Below are positions 1 through 9,455 of a stretch of 64,000 bases of DNA, one piece after another. Within the stretch, counting starts at the first letter, position 1, and each line of letters starts with the position of its first letter. The translations under genes and the position numbers were made by a program. The notes beneath the pieces are model-generated. The model was not told where the DNA came from. It ran no database searches and was given only the letters and a program-made list of their open reading frames with translations. This DNA comes from Antedon mediterranea (taxonomy: Eukaryota > Echinodermata > Crinoidea > Comatulida > Antedonidae), in the NCBI RefSeq assembly GCF_964355755.1, contig NC_092671.1, positions 5,159,001 through 5,223,000 on the forward strand, read 5' to 3'.

Positions 1-1434
1 TTTAATCTATGATCATGTATGTTTGTTCATGAATTATTATTATGTAGTACTGTAGTTGTTTCTGGATATGTCCATTAACATTCAAATATTAGCATTGGAG
101 CGAATCTAGTTTCAATTTGATTGTACATGTCACATGTCAGATTTGACGAGTCGATAAGGAAGATATCCTATCCACATAATCCCTCGTAAAGTCTGCCGAT
201 ATTAAACTTCCAAAACTCTTTTCGCAAATCAAAACGCAAAAAAAGCGACCTATATTTTATGATCAAAATCATCCAATACCCTTTAAGTAGGAGGATACGA
301 ATTGACGTGTTGCGTCCCGACAACATATCAAACCACGTCCCAACATGCTTTACAAAGTAAACATTACTTAAGCCATGCTGAGAATTGTCGTGCGCTGTGG
401 CATTATAGATAGTATACATGCTTTCCCCCCGAGGAATGGAAACCTTGTTTGGCGCTTAATACAAAGCAATCGTGTTAATGTTCCTACTTTCCGTATTGAC
501 GTAGCGTGTATGATTTTCGCCTTGTTTCCTCAATTATTTCTAATCCTGCTGCGTCGAACAAATCTCCGAATTACTGTAGTGTTTCTTTTTCAGAAAAAAA
601 ACACCAATGTTTTTAGTTACTTTTTGAATTATTAGAAGTGTTAATTTTGAAAAAAGCATGTTCTTTTCATTTTCACTCATTTTTAGCCGTTCCATCTTTT
701 AATTTTTGTATTAGTTTTGTTACTTCAACAATTCATTGTTCTCTACTAATAATTCAATTTATTCCTGATGCAAATCAAGGGTATTATTTTTTTGTTCTGT
801 ATCTATTGTTATAGCTGATACGTGTTGCAAACTCCAATCCATGTATCCAATTTTGTAGAAAAATATTTTACTGATTCTAGAATTTCAAGGGACCAGAAAA
901 CTGTAATCCTGCGGTGTTATTTAATAGTTACTGTAGTTCATGGGTACGGTTTAAAATTGCTTGTTGTAATTGCCATAGTTGATTCTCTCTGTAACAGAAC
1001 TTAAGTTTTGTAAAAAAGAAAAGTAATACAGTATACACATTTCAAATTAAATCTGTATTTATTCGATTCCCAAATCTCCCCCCCCCCCCCAAAAAAAACC
1101 ACCTCACCTCGTGTCTCTTGGGGCGCCCGCTGGCTATTCCCTGGATGTTGTCTCGCTATAATATTATTGAGAACACAGATAAGCTAGATGTGAGTGTGTT
1201 TACCTCGTTGTAGGACGTTGAATTGTAAGCATTTTCATGTTCACAGGAACGTGGCAAATTGCCTAATAAACATAGATAAAAAATGATTGATTAGGGCGTG
1301 CTTACAATTTTATAAAGTCATGTTTTAGTGCATAAACATCAAAATAAACTATTTCTGTGTTTGATTTTATGTCAATAAAATAAAATTAATAAAAATTAAT
1401 AAAATTTGGCTTGAAATACAGCAACTGAAAAGCT
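1..1434. other. No supported gene
   Basis: AT-rich sequence with only short open frames of 60-86 codons and no recognisable domain. A C-run followed by an A-run lies at 1078-1098. A small GC-richer patch at 1105-1145 could be read on the minus strand as a 34-nt exon between an AG and a GTGAGG, but it is too short to support. Confidence 0.6.
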
Positions 1435-1676
1435 GTACAGTTGAAATTTCAAGACCCAACGGCGTCCCCTTAATAGAGGTTGGTCATAGTGTTGAAACAA
1501 TGTTGTCTATTTCATTTGACGGAAAGTGTCCCCTTAGTCAACAATGTTACCCCTTCCCTTGAATATGTGTTGGCTGTCTTAAAACACTTTAATTATAGTT
1601 TGTTTCACAGGGAAGTGTCCCTGTAATAGAGATGTCCCTATAGAGGTTTCCCAAAGGGTGTTTTACTGTAGTTAAT
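1435..1676. repeat. Dispersed repeat, CTCTATTAAGGGG family
   Basis: Contains phrases such as 'GTCCCCTTAATAGAGGTT', 'AAGTGTCCCTGTAATAGAG' and 'CCCAAAGGGTG', and ends in TTTTACTGTAG. The same phrases recur at about 13151, 30390, 32070, 36590, 44211 and 54641. The better copies have ACAGTAGAAC-like ends in inverted orientation, which suggests a non-autonomous DNA transposon. The family identity is inferred from copies inside this window only. Confidence 0.6.
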
Positions 1677-1679
1677 TTT

Positions 1680-1755
1680 AAAGCTCTGTCTACACTATCA
1701 AACTAGTTTGACAAAAAATGTGATGTGCCCAAATATGGTAGTGATATAATATTCT
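1680..1755 (+). mobile_element. MITE fragment, GCTCTGTCTACACT family (left end)
   Basis: Starts AAGCTCTGTCTACACTATC, followed by the body phrase 'AATGTGATGTGCCC'. It matches the two complete copies at 33779-33893 and 56589-56733. The right inverted terminus is missing here, so this is a truncated copy. Confidence 0.65.
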
Positions 1756-2465
1756 GTTGTTGTTAATTGTAGGCACTGACCGTACCATTAGACATCATTG
1801 ATGATGTGTTTAAAATTTAATGGAACTCTTTTTCAAGATACACTGGTATCCCAGCAACCCCTACCTAACAGTTAAACAGCTTTAGCTCCTTATAATAACA
1901 TAATATGTCTAAAATAATTTAGAAATAATTATTATACCATATTTTCATCCTCATTTTATGCATCAGGGAAAAGCGATAAAAATGATTCAACTAAGTTGTT
2001 TTTTTTATAGCAGGTTCATTGGCATCATAATCCTTACAAATTAACTTAATTTATTTTAAGCTGTTGAACTAGTTTAGGGAAATTAAGAAATGCAGTATTC
2101 TCTGTTCAATTTGAAATTATAATTAACAATCAATATTTTTATTAGGAAGGAAACTAATTAATTTAAATCTGGGCCATCTTTTAAAAATCCATCAGTTTAA
2201 ATTTGAGTTGAAAAGAAGGGCTTTTGTTTTCTTTATGAAATTTGTCTAGCACAAATCATTTCCACCATTGACACTGACAGCGATAGTTAACATTATTCAA
2301 TTATAAATTAAAACAGTTTTAAAATGCTTTTTGAAAATTAGGGCTGGATTATTGACAATTTAGAACTAGTAGACGTAATGGATATTGTGATTGATTGCAC
2401 ATGACTATTAATTTGCTATTATTAATAGTTTGTAGTCATTAATTTCTATTTCTAAGATTTGTGCC
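1756..2465. other. No supported gene
   Basis: AT-rich sequence without a long open frame, a clear repeat or an RNA signature. Confidence 0.6.
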
Positions 2466-3297
2466 TAAACACATGGACACATGTTTCTATCAATACTGTC
2501 GATGCTGGTTCGACTAAACACATTGACACATGCTTCTAACTACATTGGCACATGCTTCTCAACACATTGGCACATGCTTCTAAACACATTGGCACATGCT
2601 TCTCAACACATTGACACATGCTTCTAAACACATTGACACTATGCTTCTATCGGCACATGCTTCTAAACACATTGGCACATGCTTCCAAACACATTAGAAC
2701 ATGTTTCTAAACATATTGGCACATGCTTCTAAACACAATGGTACAATGTTCTAAACACATTAGAACATGCTTTTAAAGACATTAGAACATGGTTCTAAAC
2801 ACAATGGTACAATGTTCTAAACACATTAGAACATGCTTTTAAAGACATTAGAACATGGTTCTAAACACATTGGCACATGCTTCTCAACACATTGGCACAT
2901 GCTTCTAACTACATTGGCACATGCTTCTCAACACATTGGCACATGCTTCTAAACACATTGGCACATGCTTCTCAACACATTGACACATGCTTCTAAACAC
3001 ATTGACACATGCTTCTAAACACATTGGCACATGCTTCTAAACACATTGGCACTATGCTTCTATCGGCACATGCTTCTAAACACATTGGCACATGCTTCCA
3101 AACACATTAGAACATGTTTCTAAACATATTGGCACATGCTTCTAAACACAATGGTACAATGTTCTAAACACATTAGAACATGCTTTTAAAGACATTAGAA
3201 CATGGTTCTAAACACATTGGCACATGCTTCTCAACACATTGGCACATGCTTCTAAATACATTGGCACATGCTTCTAAACACATTGGCACATGCTTCT
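2466..3297 (+). repeat. 22-bp minisatellite, left part
   Basis: Tandem units of 22 bp with the core CACATTGGCACATGCTTCT and common variants (TTGACAC, TTAGAACATG, AATGGTACAATG). A higher-order duplication is visible: the block starting at the CTAACTAC variant near 2536 recurs near 2905, about 369 bp later, with internal gains and losses of units. The array is interrupted at 3298 by an LTR retrotransposon and resumes at 9393. Confidence 0.95.
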
Positions 3298-3694
3298 TGT
3301 CATATTATTATGTTGTGATTCTCTGTGTTTAGAGAAGGATGCTTTAGACCAGGTCCGCCTTATTATTAGGCAATCAAAATCGTATAATTTTTGGAGGGAA
3401 AATGTTATCCTCCTCTGAAGCCTAAAATTTGCATATCCAGTATAAAAGTAGAATGTAATAGATATTAGAGGAGAAGAGAGAATAAGATCAGAGTAGATAA
3501 ACGGAAAGATGATAAAGAAAATATTAAGGCTTGACTGGTAGTGGTAGAAAGATGTATTAATCGAATTACAAGGAATAAAAGCACATGTTGAGTTAAATAT
3601 ACTTTTTGTATGAGTTATCATTCAGTGTACGTCGCGTGGAGTTATATATATACGCCTGAGAAAGCTCGGAACCAACTAAAATAAATTCACTACA
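3298..3694 (+). repeat. 5' LTR (397 bp)
   Basis: Bounded by TG...CA and nearly identical to 8958-9392. It contains a TATA box (TATAAAAG, 3441-3448) and an AATAAA signal (3574-3579), so promoter and polyadenylation signals are plausible. Relative to the 3' LTR it lacks about 32 bp of a tandem duplication and a 6-bp insertion. It also differs at a small substitution cluster near 3582. Confidence 0.95.
3441..3448 (+). promoter_or_regulatory. LTR TATA box
   Basis: TATAAAAG inside the left LTR, repeated at 9101-9108 in the right LTR. Its position upstream of the AATAAA signal fits the U3 promoter of the retroelement. Confidence 0.6.
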
Positions 3695-4260
3695 TGATGG
3701 CAGCGGTGAAAATTTTTGTTTAAAGATACATGATTTAAGTATCTAGAAGAAGAAGAAGAAGAAGAAGAAGTGACAGTGCCTACTCTACGGGCCTGTTAAA
3801 TCAGTAACCAAAAAGTTAAATGGTTACGAAGATCTGGATTCCTGACAGTTTTTATACCGTGCGTTGTTTGGATATTACAACGAAGAAGAAGTACGTCTGT
3901 TGAGCTCAAGACTGCTGGATATTCATCGGAGATACTGTATATATTCACCGAGATCTGAAAGAAGAAGACTGAAGTAACAGAAGGAAGCCCTGTAAATTTT
4001 GAGAAGATTTGCAAAGCTGACTTTGTAAACTATTTTTATTTCGAAAGTAAATTTTTGTACGGAGCGAACTTGGAACGTTGTTTGTGACTTTGATTTTGAA
4101 GTAAATTAATGTCTTATATTGTATTGCATTTAAAAATTTATGTGGATTTCATATTTTTACATATCTGAATGGAATCAAGGTAATACAAATACTTTTATAA
4201 CATATTTTGTATAAATAAGTTTACATATTTCATTAGTAAAATTGTTATTAGCATGATAGC
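3695..4260 (+). other. Retroelement untranslated leader
   Basis: A non-coding leader between the left LTR and the gag start, with an AGA/AAG trinucleotide run around 3746-3769. No conserved open frame is seen. The first gag ATG is at 4261. Confidence 0.7.
3698..3714 (+). promoter_or_regulatory. Probable tRNA primer-binding site
   Basis: TGGCAGCGGTGAAAATT begins three bases after the left LTR. A TGG start is expected, because it pairs with the CCA end of a tRNA primer. The tRNA was not identified. Confidence 0.6.
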
Positions 4261-4785
4261 ATGACAACTTTAAGATCGGGTAAAAATATAGATAAGACTA
4301 TGTCAGAAAAAGATACTAGGGAAGATATGGTTGACCAAGTCAATGAAATATATGATAACATGGCTAGGGATATTGATTTGCCCGAAATACCCGGCGGTAT
4401 GCCTAAAGATATGATGCTCGAATATTTTCGAATGAAGTTCGAGGCCGAAAACAAAAAGTTAGAATTACAATACCAACAAGCCCAATTAAAAGCAGATATA
4501 GAGCAAAGAAAAATTGAATCACAAGAAAGAGTGAAAATGATGGAATTAGAAAATAGGTCTAGCTACAGTAATGCTAGGAATATAGTAGATGAAATGAAGG
4601 TAAAGGTTCCTACTTTGAAGGAATCAGATGATATTGATATATATTTTAGAACATTTGAACACTTGGCAGAAGCCACAGGTTGGGATAAGAATACGTGGTC
4701 CGCTAGGTTAGCACCTGAACTGTCTGGTAAAGCTAGGACAGCATGCATATGCATCCTTAACCGTAAAAGAATGTGTAGATTATGA
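4261..4785 (+). CDS. gag: Retrotransposon Gag, N-terminal part (frame broken)
   Basis: A 174-residue frame beginning MTTLRSGKNID, with a charged coiled-coil-like stretch (about residues 60-100, rich in E, K and Q). It then enters the retroelement capsid-like region with 'VPTLKESDDIDIYFRTFE' and 'LAPELSGKAR', typical of Ty3/Gypsy Gag. The frame stops at 4785, but homologous Gag sequence continues in the +1 frame across about 4741-4819 into the next open frame. The switch lies at GCATGCATATGC (about 4741-4752), where an extra copy of GCAT is the simplest explanation. Gag forms the particle of the element. This copy would yield a truncated Gag. Confidence 0.85.
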   Translation: MTTLRSGKNIDKTMSEKDTREDMVDQVNEIYDNMARDIDLPEIPGGMPKDMMLEYFRMKFEAENKKLELQYQQAQLKADIEQRKIESQERVKMMELENRSSYSNARNIVDEMKVKVPTLKESDDIDIYFRTFEHLAEATGWDKNTWSARLAPELSGKARTACICILNRKRMCRL

Positions 4786-4819
4786 TACCTTAAAGAAGGC
4801 AATCTTAGAAAAGTATGAT

Positions 4820-7642
4820 GTGTCCGCAGAGACCTACAGATTTAAATTTAGAAATTCGAACAGAGTTAAAGATATGTCCATCAGGGAATGGCTGAATGAG
4901 CTCTCCCATTATTTAAAATGTTGGATGAAATGTGCTAATGTAAAAGAAGATGATGCTGCAGGCATTATTGAAATGATTATAATGGAACAGGCACTTGATA
5001 AAATGCCTGAAGATCTGAGGCTTTTTCTTAGAGATAAACAAGTAAATAAGAGCAATGATATGGCTATGATAGCCGATGATTATATAGCTAATAGAGGTGG
5101 CCGTGGCTATTGGAATGCCGTAAATTCTGAAAATAAGCCTACGTATTATAAGGGCCAAGAAAATAGTAAACCTAAGAATAGTACGACTCAGAATAACCCT
5201 GGAGCTAGGCAGCAAGGATACAATAGGTATCGCGGAAGGGGAGGCAAATTCCATAACTATGGTAGAAATTTCCAACAGAGAGAACCTTCAAATGAATGGA
5301 TTAATGGCCTATGCTTTAATTGTAAGGAGAAGGGACATAAAATAGGGGATTGTCCTAAGATGGTAGCAAAAGGAAAGACTAGTGACACTAAGAAGGGCCC
5401 GAATGTGAAAGATGGCTTAAGATGTGAAGGAATAAAATCAGATAGACCCCAAGTAGTTATGGATAGTGTAGAAAATAAAATGGAAAAATGTACAATACTA
5501 GGAAAATTAGAAGGACAGGATATAACTATGCTGAGAGACTCGGGATGTACCCAGTCAGCTGTTAAGGAAAGTCTAGTGCCTAACAAATGTTACTTGCCAG
5601 GAAAATGGGTTACGTTAAGAGGTATAGGAGGCGATATTACCGTCCCCTTAGCTGAGGTAGCTATAGAAAGTAAGATAGTGACAGGAAAAGTGACTGTAGC
5701 CGTAATCGAAGGATTACAGAGGGACATGTTATTGGGTCATGATTTGGACCAGAATTGTGGGGAAACAATGGCTAAAGAAATGTTCGTCCTAACTAGGGAG
5801 CAAGCCAGAATAGAAAATGATGTTAGAATACAAGACGAAATGAAATTGTTAGGGAAAGATAGTAACTTTAAGCCGATAGAAGAGCCGCCTAAAGAAACTA
5901 ATCTACAATTGTTGAAAACAGTAGTAAATGACAACAAAGTAAATAAAACTAAGTGTTTAGATGATATGAATAGAACAGAAATGAATAATTTGTTTGACGA
6001 AAATGAGGATAAAGCTAAAGATAAAACAGTCAAACATAAAACTTATGAACAACAGCACAAGCTGAACCTAACTAAACAAGAACTGATCAAATTGCAAACT
6101 AAGGATGACTCACTCAAAGGAGTGTTTGACAGGGTAGTCCCTATAGAAGAAATAGGTCAGCATAGGGTGTGTTTCTTTATGAGACAAGGTATATTGATGA
6201 GAAATTGGAGTAGTATTAAAGATAAGAATAACCAAGTGGAACAGATTGTATTACCCACTCAGTGTAGACAGGGTGTATTACACTTAGGTCATAATGTGCC
6301 ATTTGCAGGTCACATGGGTGTTGAGAAAACTAAAAGTAGGATCCTGAACCAATTCTATTGGCCAGGTATATTTAAAGATGTTGTAGTCTATTGTAAAGTC
6401 TGTAAGGAATGCCAAAAGGTAGATAAGGGTAAAAGTAAAAGGAAACATACTTTGATACCATTACCGATTATAAGTACACCATTTAAACGTATAGCGATAG
6501 ACATTGTTGGACCCTTATCTAGAACAAGCCGTAATAACAAATATATGCTTACTATAATTGACTATGCTACGAGATATCCGGATGCTATCCCGTTACCCAA
6601 TGTTAGAGCTGAAACAGTAGCCAGGGCTCTAATAGAAGTCTTTACTAGAGTAGGATTACCCGAAGAGATTGTACATGATCAAGGAACTAATTTCATGTCT
6701 TCAATTATGCAATCTATATGTAGTATGTTGGGGATTAATCAATTAAAGACTACAGTGTACCACCCCCAAAGCAATGGGCTTGTTGAAAGATTCCACGGTA
6801 CATTGAAAAATATGATAAGGACACTTACAGTTAAGCAAAGAAAAAATTGGGATAACTACATACCCCCCTTTCTGTTTGCATACAGAGAAGTTCCTAGTAA
6901 AGCGACGGGCCATTCACCTTTTAAATTGCTTTATGGTAGAGAGGTGAGGGGACCCTTGAGTTTACTCAAAAGTAATTGGGTAGAAGATGAAGAAACATCT
7001 ACTGATGTTATCAAATACATGTTAGACATAAGAGAAAAAATGGAGGAATTAATGAAAGATGCTAATGTAAACAAACTTGAACAACAAGAAATTATGTCCC
7101 ACAATTATAACAAGAATGCTATTGATAGAGAATTTGTAGAAGGGGACAAAGTGTTGATATTCCTTCCAGTAGGAAATAGTAAGTTAGACAGTAAATGGCA
7201 AGGCCCCTTCACTGTTACAAAAAAGGTCAATGATGTAAATTATGAAATATACATAGGAGGTAGAAGAAAAGAAAAACAAATTCTACATGTTAATATGTTA
7301 AAGAGATGGTATGATAAAGTAGAAATAAGTAAAGATGGTTATTATGTAGTAACAAATGTTCAGTCGATAGAAGAAGTAGACTTAAATGAAACAGTCCATG
7401 ACAATGAGTTAGATAGTGAAATAGACATAGGATTGTCTTATCATCAATCACAAACATGGAGAGATGTTAACGTTAGTAGTAATTTAAATGATACACAAAC
7501 TAAACAATTAACAGAATTGTTAAAGTACCAACAGAATGTATTCTCGGATGTACCAGGTAGAACTCACTTAGTGACACATGAAATTAAGACTAATGGTGAA
7601 ATGCCTATAAGGCATAGGGCATATAGAACGCCCAAGCATTAA
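4820..7642 (+). CDS. Retrotransposon Gag C-terminus, protease and integrase
   Basis: A 940-codon frame, numbered here from the GTG at 4820 although the true protein starts upstream in gag. It contains the end of the Gag capsid region, a basic RG-rich stretch (about 132-150) and a CCHC zinc knuckle CFNCKEKGHKIGDC (165-178). The aspartic protease has its DSG at 240-242 (LRDSGCTQ). The integrase zinc-binding module has histidines near 488-498 and cysteines at 525-531. The integrase core has D561, D620 and E656; the last two are 35 residues apart as expected. A GPY/F-like module (WQGPF...HVNMLKRW) follows near 795-830. The frame ends at a TAA at 7640-7642, just as the sequence leading to reverse transcriptase begins. 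Continuation needs a -1 shift. Confidence 0.93.
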   Translation: MSAETYRFKFRNSNRVKDMSIREWLNELSHYLKCWMKCANVKEDDAAGIIEMIIMEQALDKMPEDLRLFLRDKQVNKSNDMAMIADDYIANRGGRGYWNAVNSENKPTYYKGQENSKPKNSTTQNNPGARQQGYNRYRGRGGKFHNYGRNFQQREPSNEWINGLCFNCKEKGHKIGDCPKMVAKGKTSDTKKGPNVKDGLRCEGIKSDRPQVVMDSVENKMEKCTILGKLEGQDITMLRDSGCTQSAVKESLVPNKCYLPGKWVTLRGIGGDITVPLAEVAIESKIVTGKVTVAVIEGLQRDMLLGHDLDQNCGETMAKEMFVLTREQARIENDVRIQDEMKLLGKDSNFKPIEEPPKETNLQLLKTVVNDNKVNKTKCLDDMNRTEMNNLFDENEDKAKDKTVKHKTYEQQHKLNLTKQELIKLQTKDDSLKGVFDRVVPIEEIGQHRVCFFMRQGILMRNWSSIKDKNNQVEQIVLPTQCRQGVLHLGHNVPFAGHMGVEKTKSRILNQFYWPGIFKDVVVYCKVCKECQKVDKGKSKRKHTLIPLPIISTPFKRIAIDIVGPLSRTSRNNKYMLTIIDYATRYPDAIPLPNVRAETVARALIEVFTRVGLPEEIVHDQGTNFMSSIMQSICSMLGINQLKTTVYHPQSNGLVERFHGTLKNMIRTLTVKQRKNWDNYIPPFLFAYREVPSKATGHSPFKLLYGREVRGPLSLLKSNWVEDEETSTDVIKYMLDIREKMEELMKDANVNKLEQQEIMSHNYNKNAIDREFVEGDKVLIFLPVGNSKLDSKWQGPFTVTKKVNDVNYEIYIGGRRKEKQILHVNMLKRWYDKVEISKDGYYVVTNVQSIEEVDLNETVHDNELDSEIDIGLSYHQSQTWRDVNVSSNLNDTQTKQLTELLKYQQNVFSDVPGRTHLVTHEIKTNGEMPIRHRAYRTPKH

Positions 7643-7650
7643 AGGGTAAA

Positions 7651-8859
7651 TTGAAAGAGGAATTAGATAGTATGTTGGCTATGGGTATAATAGAACCTAC
7701 AGTTAGTGCCTATGCTGCACCTATTATTGCCCTGAAGAAAGGCCAGAATCAAATTAGAATGGTGACAGATTTTAGATCACTAAATAAGACTACACAATTT
7801 GACCCTTATGTTATGCCTCGCATAGACGAAATGTTGGATGAGGTATCATCCGCAATATACATAACTACGTTAGATCTAACTAAAGGATTTTACCAGGTGC
7901 CTCTGGATCCTAAGACCAAAGACAAATCAGCATTTATTACACAATTTGGACAGTATTGTTACAATGTACTTCCATTTGGTATGCAAAATAGCTCTAGTAC
8001 TTTCCAAAGATTAATGGATAAGGTATTACAAGGTACTGAGGGATATGCTAAGGCATATATAGATGACATATGTATTTATAGTCAAACTTGGAAAGATCAT
8101 ATTTTTCATTTGAATGATGTATTAGAAAGATTAAGTAGTGCTGGATTGACAGCAAAGCCTTTGAAATGTAAAATTGCCTATGCACAGGTAGAATTTCTGG
8201 GGCATAAGATTGGTAATGGAGAAATTAGACCCATGATTGATAAGGTTGAGGCTGTGGAAAAGTTCCCCAGACCTTTGTCTAAGAAACAAGTCCGATCATT
8301 TCTCGGATTAACGGGCTATTACAGAAAATTTGTACAGAACTATGCCGATATTGCTAAGCCATTGATTGATTTAACTTTAAAGAGTAAAAGTAATACAGTT
8401 AAGTGGAATGAACAATGTGAAAATGCCTTTGTAGCTTTAAAGAAACGACTTACTGATGATAATGTATTAAAAGCCCCAAATTTTGATAAGATGTTTATAT
8501 TGCAAACCGATGCCTCAAATTATGGCATAGGTGCAGTGCTGAGCCAAATAGATGGTGAGGGTAATGATTATCCCATTGTGTACTTAAGTAGAAAGTTATC
8601 TGTACATGAGCAGAGATATTCTGTGCCAGAAAAAGAGTGCCTCTCTATTGTTTGGGCTATCAATAAACTTAAGTATTATCTGTATGGTTGTGAATTTCAA
8701 GTTCATACTGACCACCAGGCATTGAGATGGATGGACTCAATGAAGGGTGCCAATGTTAGACTTATGAGATGGGCTCTGTTTTTACAAGGATATAAATTTA
8801 AAGTTATTTACAAGAAAGGATCATTAAATGGAAATGCAGATGGATTAAGCCGTGCATAA
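7651..8859 (+). CDS. Retrotransposon reverse transcriptase and RNase H
   Basis: A 402-codon frame. Reverse transcriptase has VTDFRSLNK (about 38-46), LDLTKGFYQ with D75, FGMQNSSSTFQR (109-120) and the catalytic YIDD with D138 and D139, followed by a connection region FLGLTGYYRKFV. RNase H has QTDASNYGIGAVLSQ (D287), EKECLSIVW (E329), HTDHQALRW (D354) and NADGLSRA (D397), so the four acidic positions are present. The same frame is open upstream to at least 7636 and has no proper ATG start, so it is the pol continuation after a frameshift. It copies the element RNA into DNA. Its place after integrase is the unusual point. Confidence 0.95.
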   Translation: MKEELDSMLAMGIIEPTVSAYAAPIIALKKGQNQIRMVTDFRSLNKTTQFDPYVMPRIDEMLDEVSSAIYITTLDLTKGFYQVPLDPKTKDKSAFITQFGQYCYNVLPFGMQNSSSTFQRLMDKVLQGTEGYAKAYIDDICIYSQTWKDHIFHLNDVLERLSSAGLTAKPLKCKIAYAQVEFLGHKIGNGEIRPMIDKVEAVEKFPRPLSKKQVRSFLGLTGYYRKFVQNYADIAKPLIDLTLKSKSNTVKWNEQCENAFVALKKRLTDDNVLKAPNFDKMFILQTDASNYGIGAVLSQIDGEGNDYPIVYLSRKLSVHEQRYSVPEKECLSIVWAINKLKYYLYGCEFQVHTDHQALRWMDSMKGANVRLMRWALFLQGYKFKVIYKKGSLNGNADGLSRA

Positions 8860-8946
8860 ATAATATTATAGAGGTGTTGTAGATAGTTTAAAGTAAAATG
8901 GTTTTAAATGTTAAATTTTTGGAAAGATTGACACAATCTTTTTCCC

Positions 8947-8957
8947 AAAAAGGGGAA
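8947..8957 (+). promoter_or_regulatory. Polypurine tract
   Basis: AAAAAGGGGAA lies immediately before the right LTR, where Ty3/Gypsy elements prime plus-strand DNA synthesis. Confidence 0.8.
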
Positions 8958-9392
8958 TGTCATATTATTATGTTGTGATTCTCTGTGTTTAGAGAAGGAT
9001 GCTTTAGACCAGGTCCGCCTTATTATTAGCCAATCAAAATCGTATAATTTTTGGAGGGAAAATGTTATCCTCCTCTGAAGCCTAAAATTTGCATATCCAG
9101 TATAAAAGTAGAATGTAATAGATATTAGAGGAGAAGAGAGAAAGAGATCAGAGTAGATAAAGGAGAAGAGAGAATAAGATCAGAGTAGATAAACGGAAAG
9201 ATGATAAAGAAAATATTAAGGCTTGACTGGTAGTGGTAGAAAGATGTATTAATCGAATTACAAGGAATAAAAGTTCTAGTTGAGTTAAATATACTTTTTG
9301 TATGAGTTATCATTCAGTGACAGTGTACGTCGCGTGGAGTTATATATATACGCCTGAGAAAGCTCGGAACCAACTAAAATAAATTCACTACA
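8958..9392 (+). repeat. 3' LTR (435 bp)
   Basis: Same ends and core as 3298-3694 with a TATA box at 9101-9108. It is 38 bp longer: one duplication of a GAGAAGAGAG...GTAGATAAA block of about 32 bp near 9130-9195, and a duplicated GACAGT near 9317. Confidence 0.95.
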
Positions 9393-9455
9393 CTTCTAAA
9401 TACATTGGCACATGCTTCTAAATACATTGACACATGCTTTGAAACACATACAGTT
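9393..9455 (+). repeat. 22-bp minisatellite, right part
   Basis: Resumes the array interrupted by the retrotransposon. It starts with the duplicated target CTTCT and continues AAATACATTGGCACATG before decaying near 9450. Confidence 0.9.

Larger units (their letters stand above)
3298..9392 (+). mobile_element. Gmr1-like Ty3/Gypsy LTR retrotransposon, INT before RT
   Basis: A 6,095-bp element with direct terminal repeats (3298-3694 and 8958-9392) that begin TGTCATATT and end CACTACA. It has a 5-bp target duplication CTTCT (3293-3297 and 9393-9397), a primer-binding-site-like TGG just inside the left LTR and a purine tract just before the right LTR. The coding order is gag, CCHC knuckle, aspartic protease, integrase with a GPY/F-like tail, then reverse transcriptase and RNase H. 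Ordinary Ty3/Gypsy elements place integrase last. The inverted order matches the Gmr1-like group described from deuterostomes. Two frame breaks make this copy non-autonomous unless frameshifting rescues them. Confidence 0.95.

Noticed and set aside
168-635. Overlapping frames of 83-86 codons on both strands near the window start
   Set aside because: No recognisable domain, splice context or partner exon; probably chance.
2466-3297. Possible CRISPR-like array
   Set aside because: Contiguous 22-bp units without unique spacers in an animal genome; an ordinary minisatellite.
3274-3621. Minus-strand 115-codon frame in the 5' LTR
   Set aside because: It spans the minisatellite-LTR junction and recurs in part in the 3' LTR; a chance frame.
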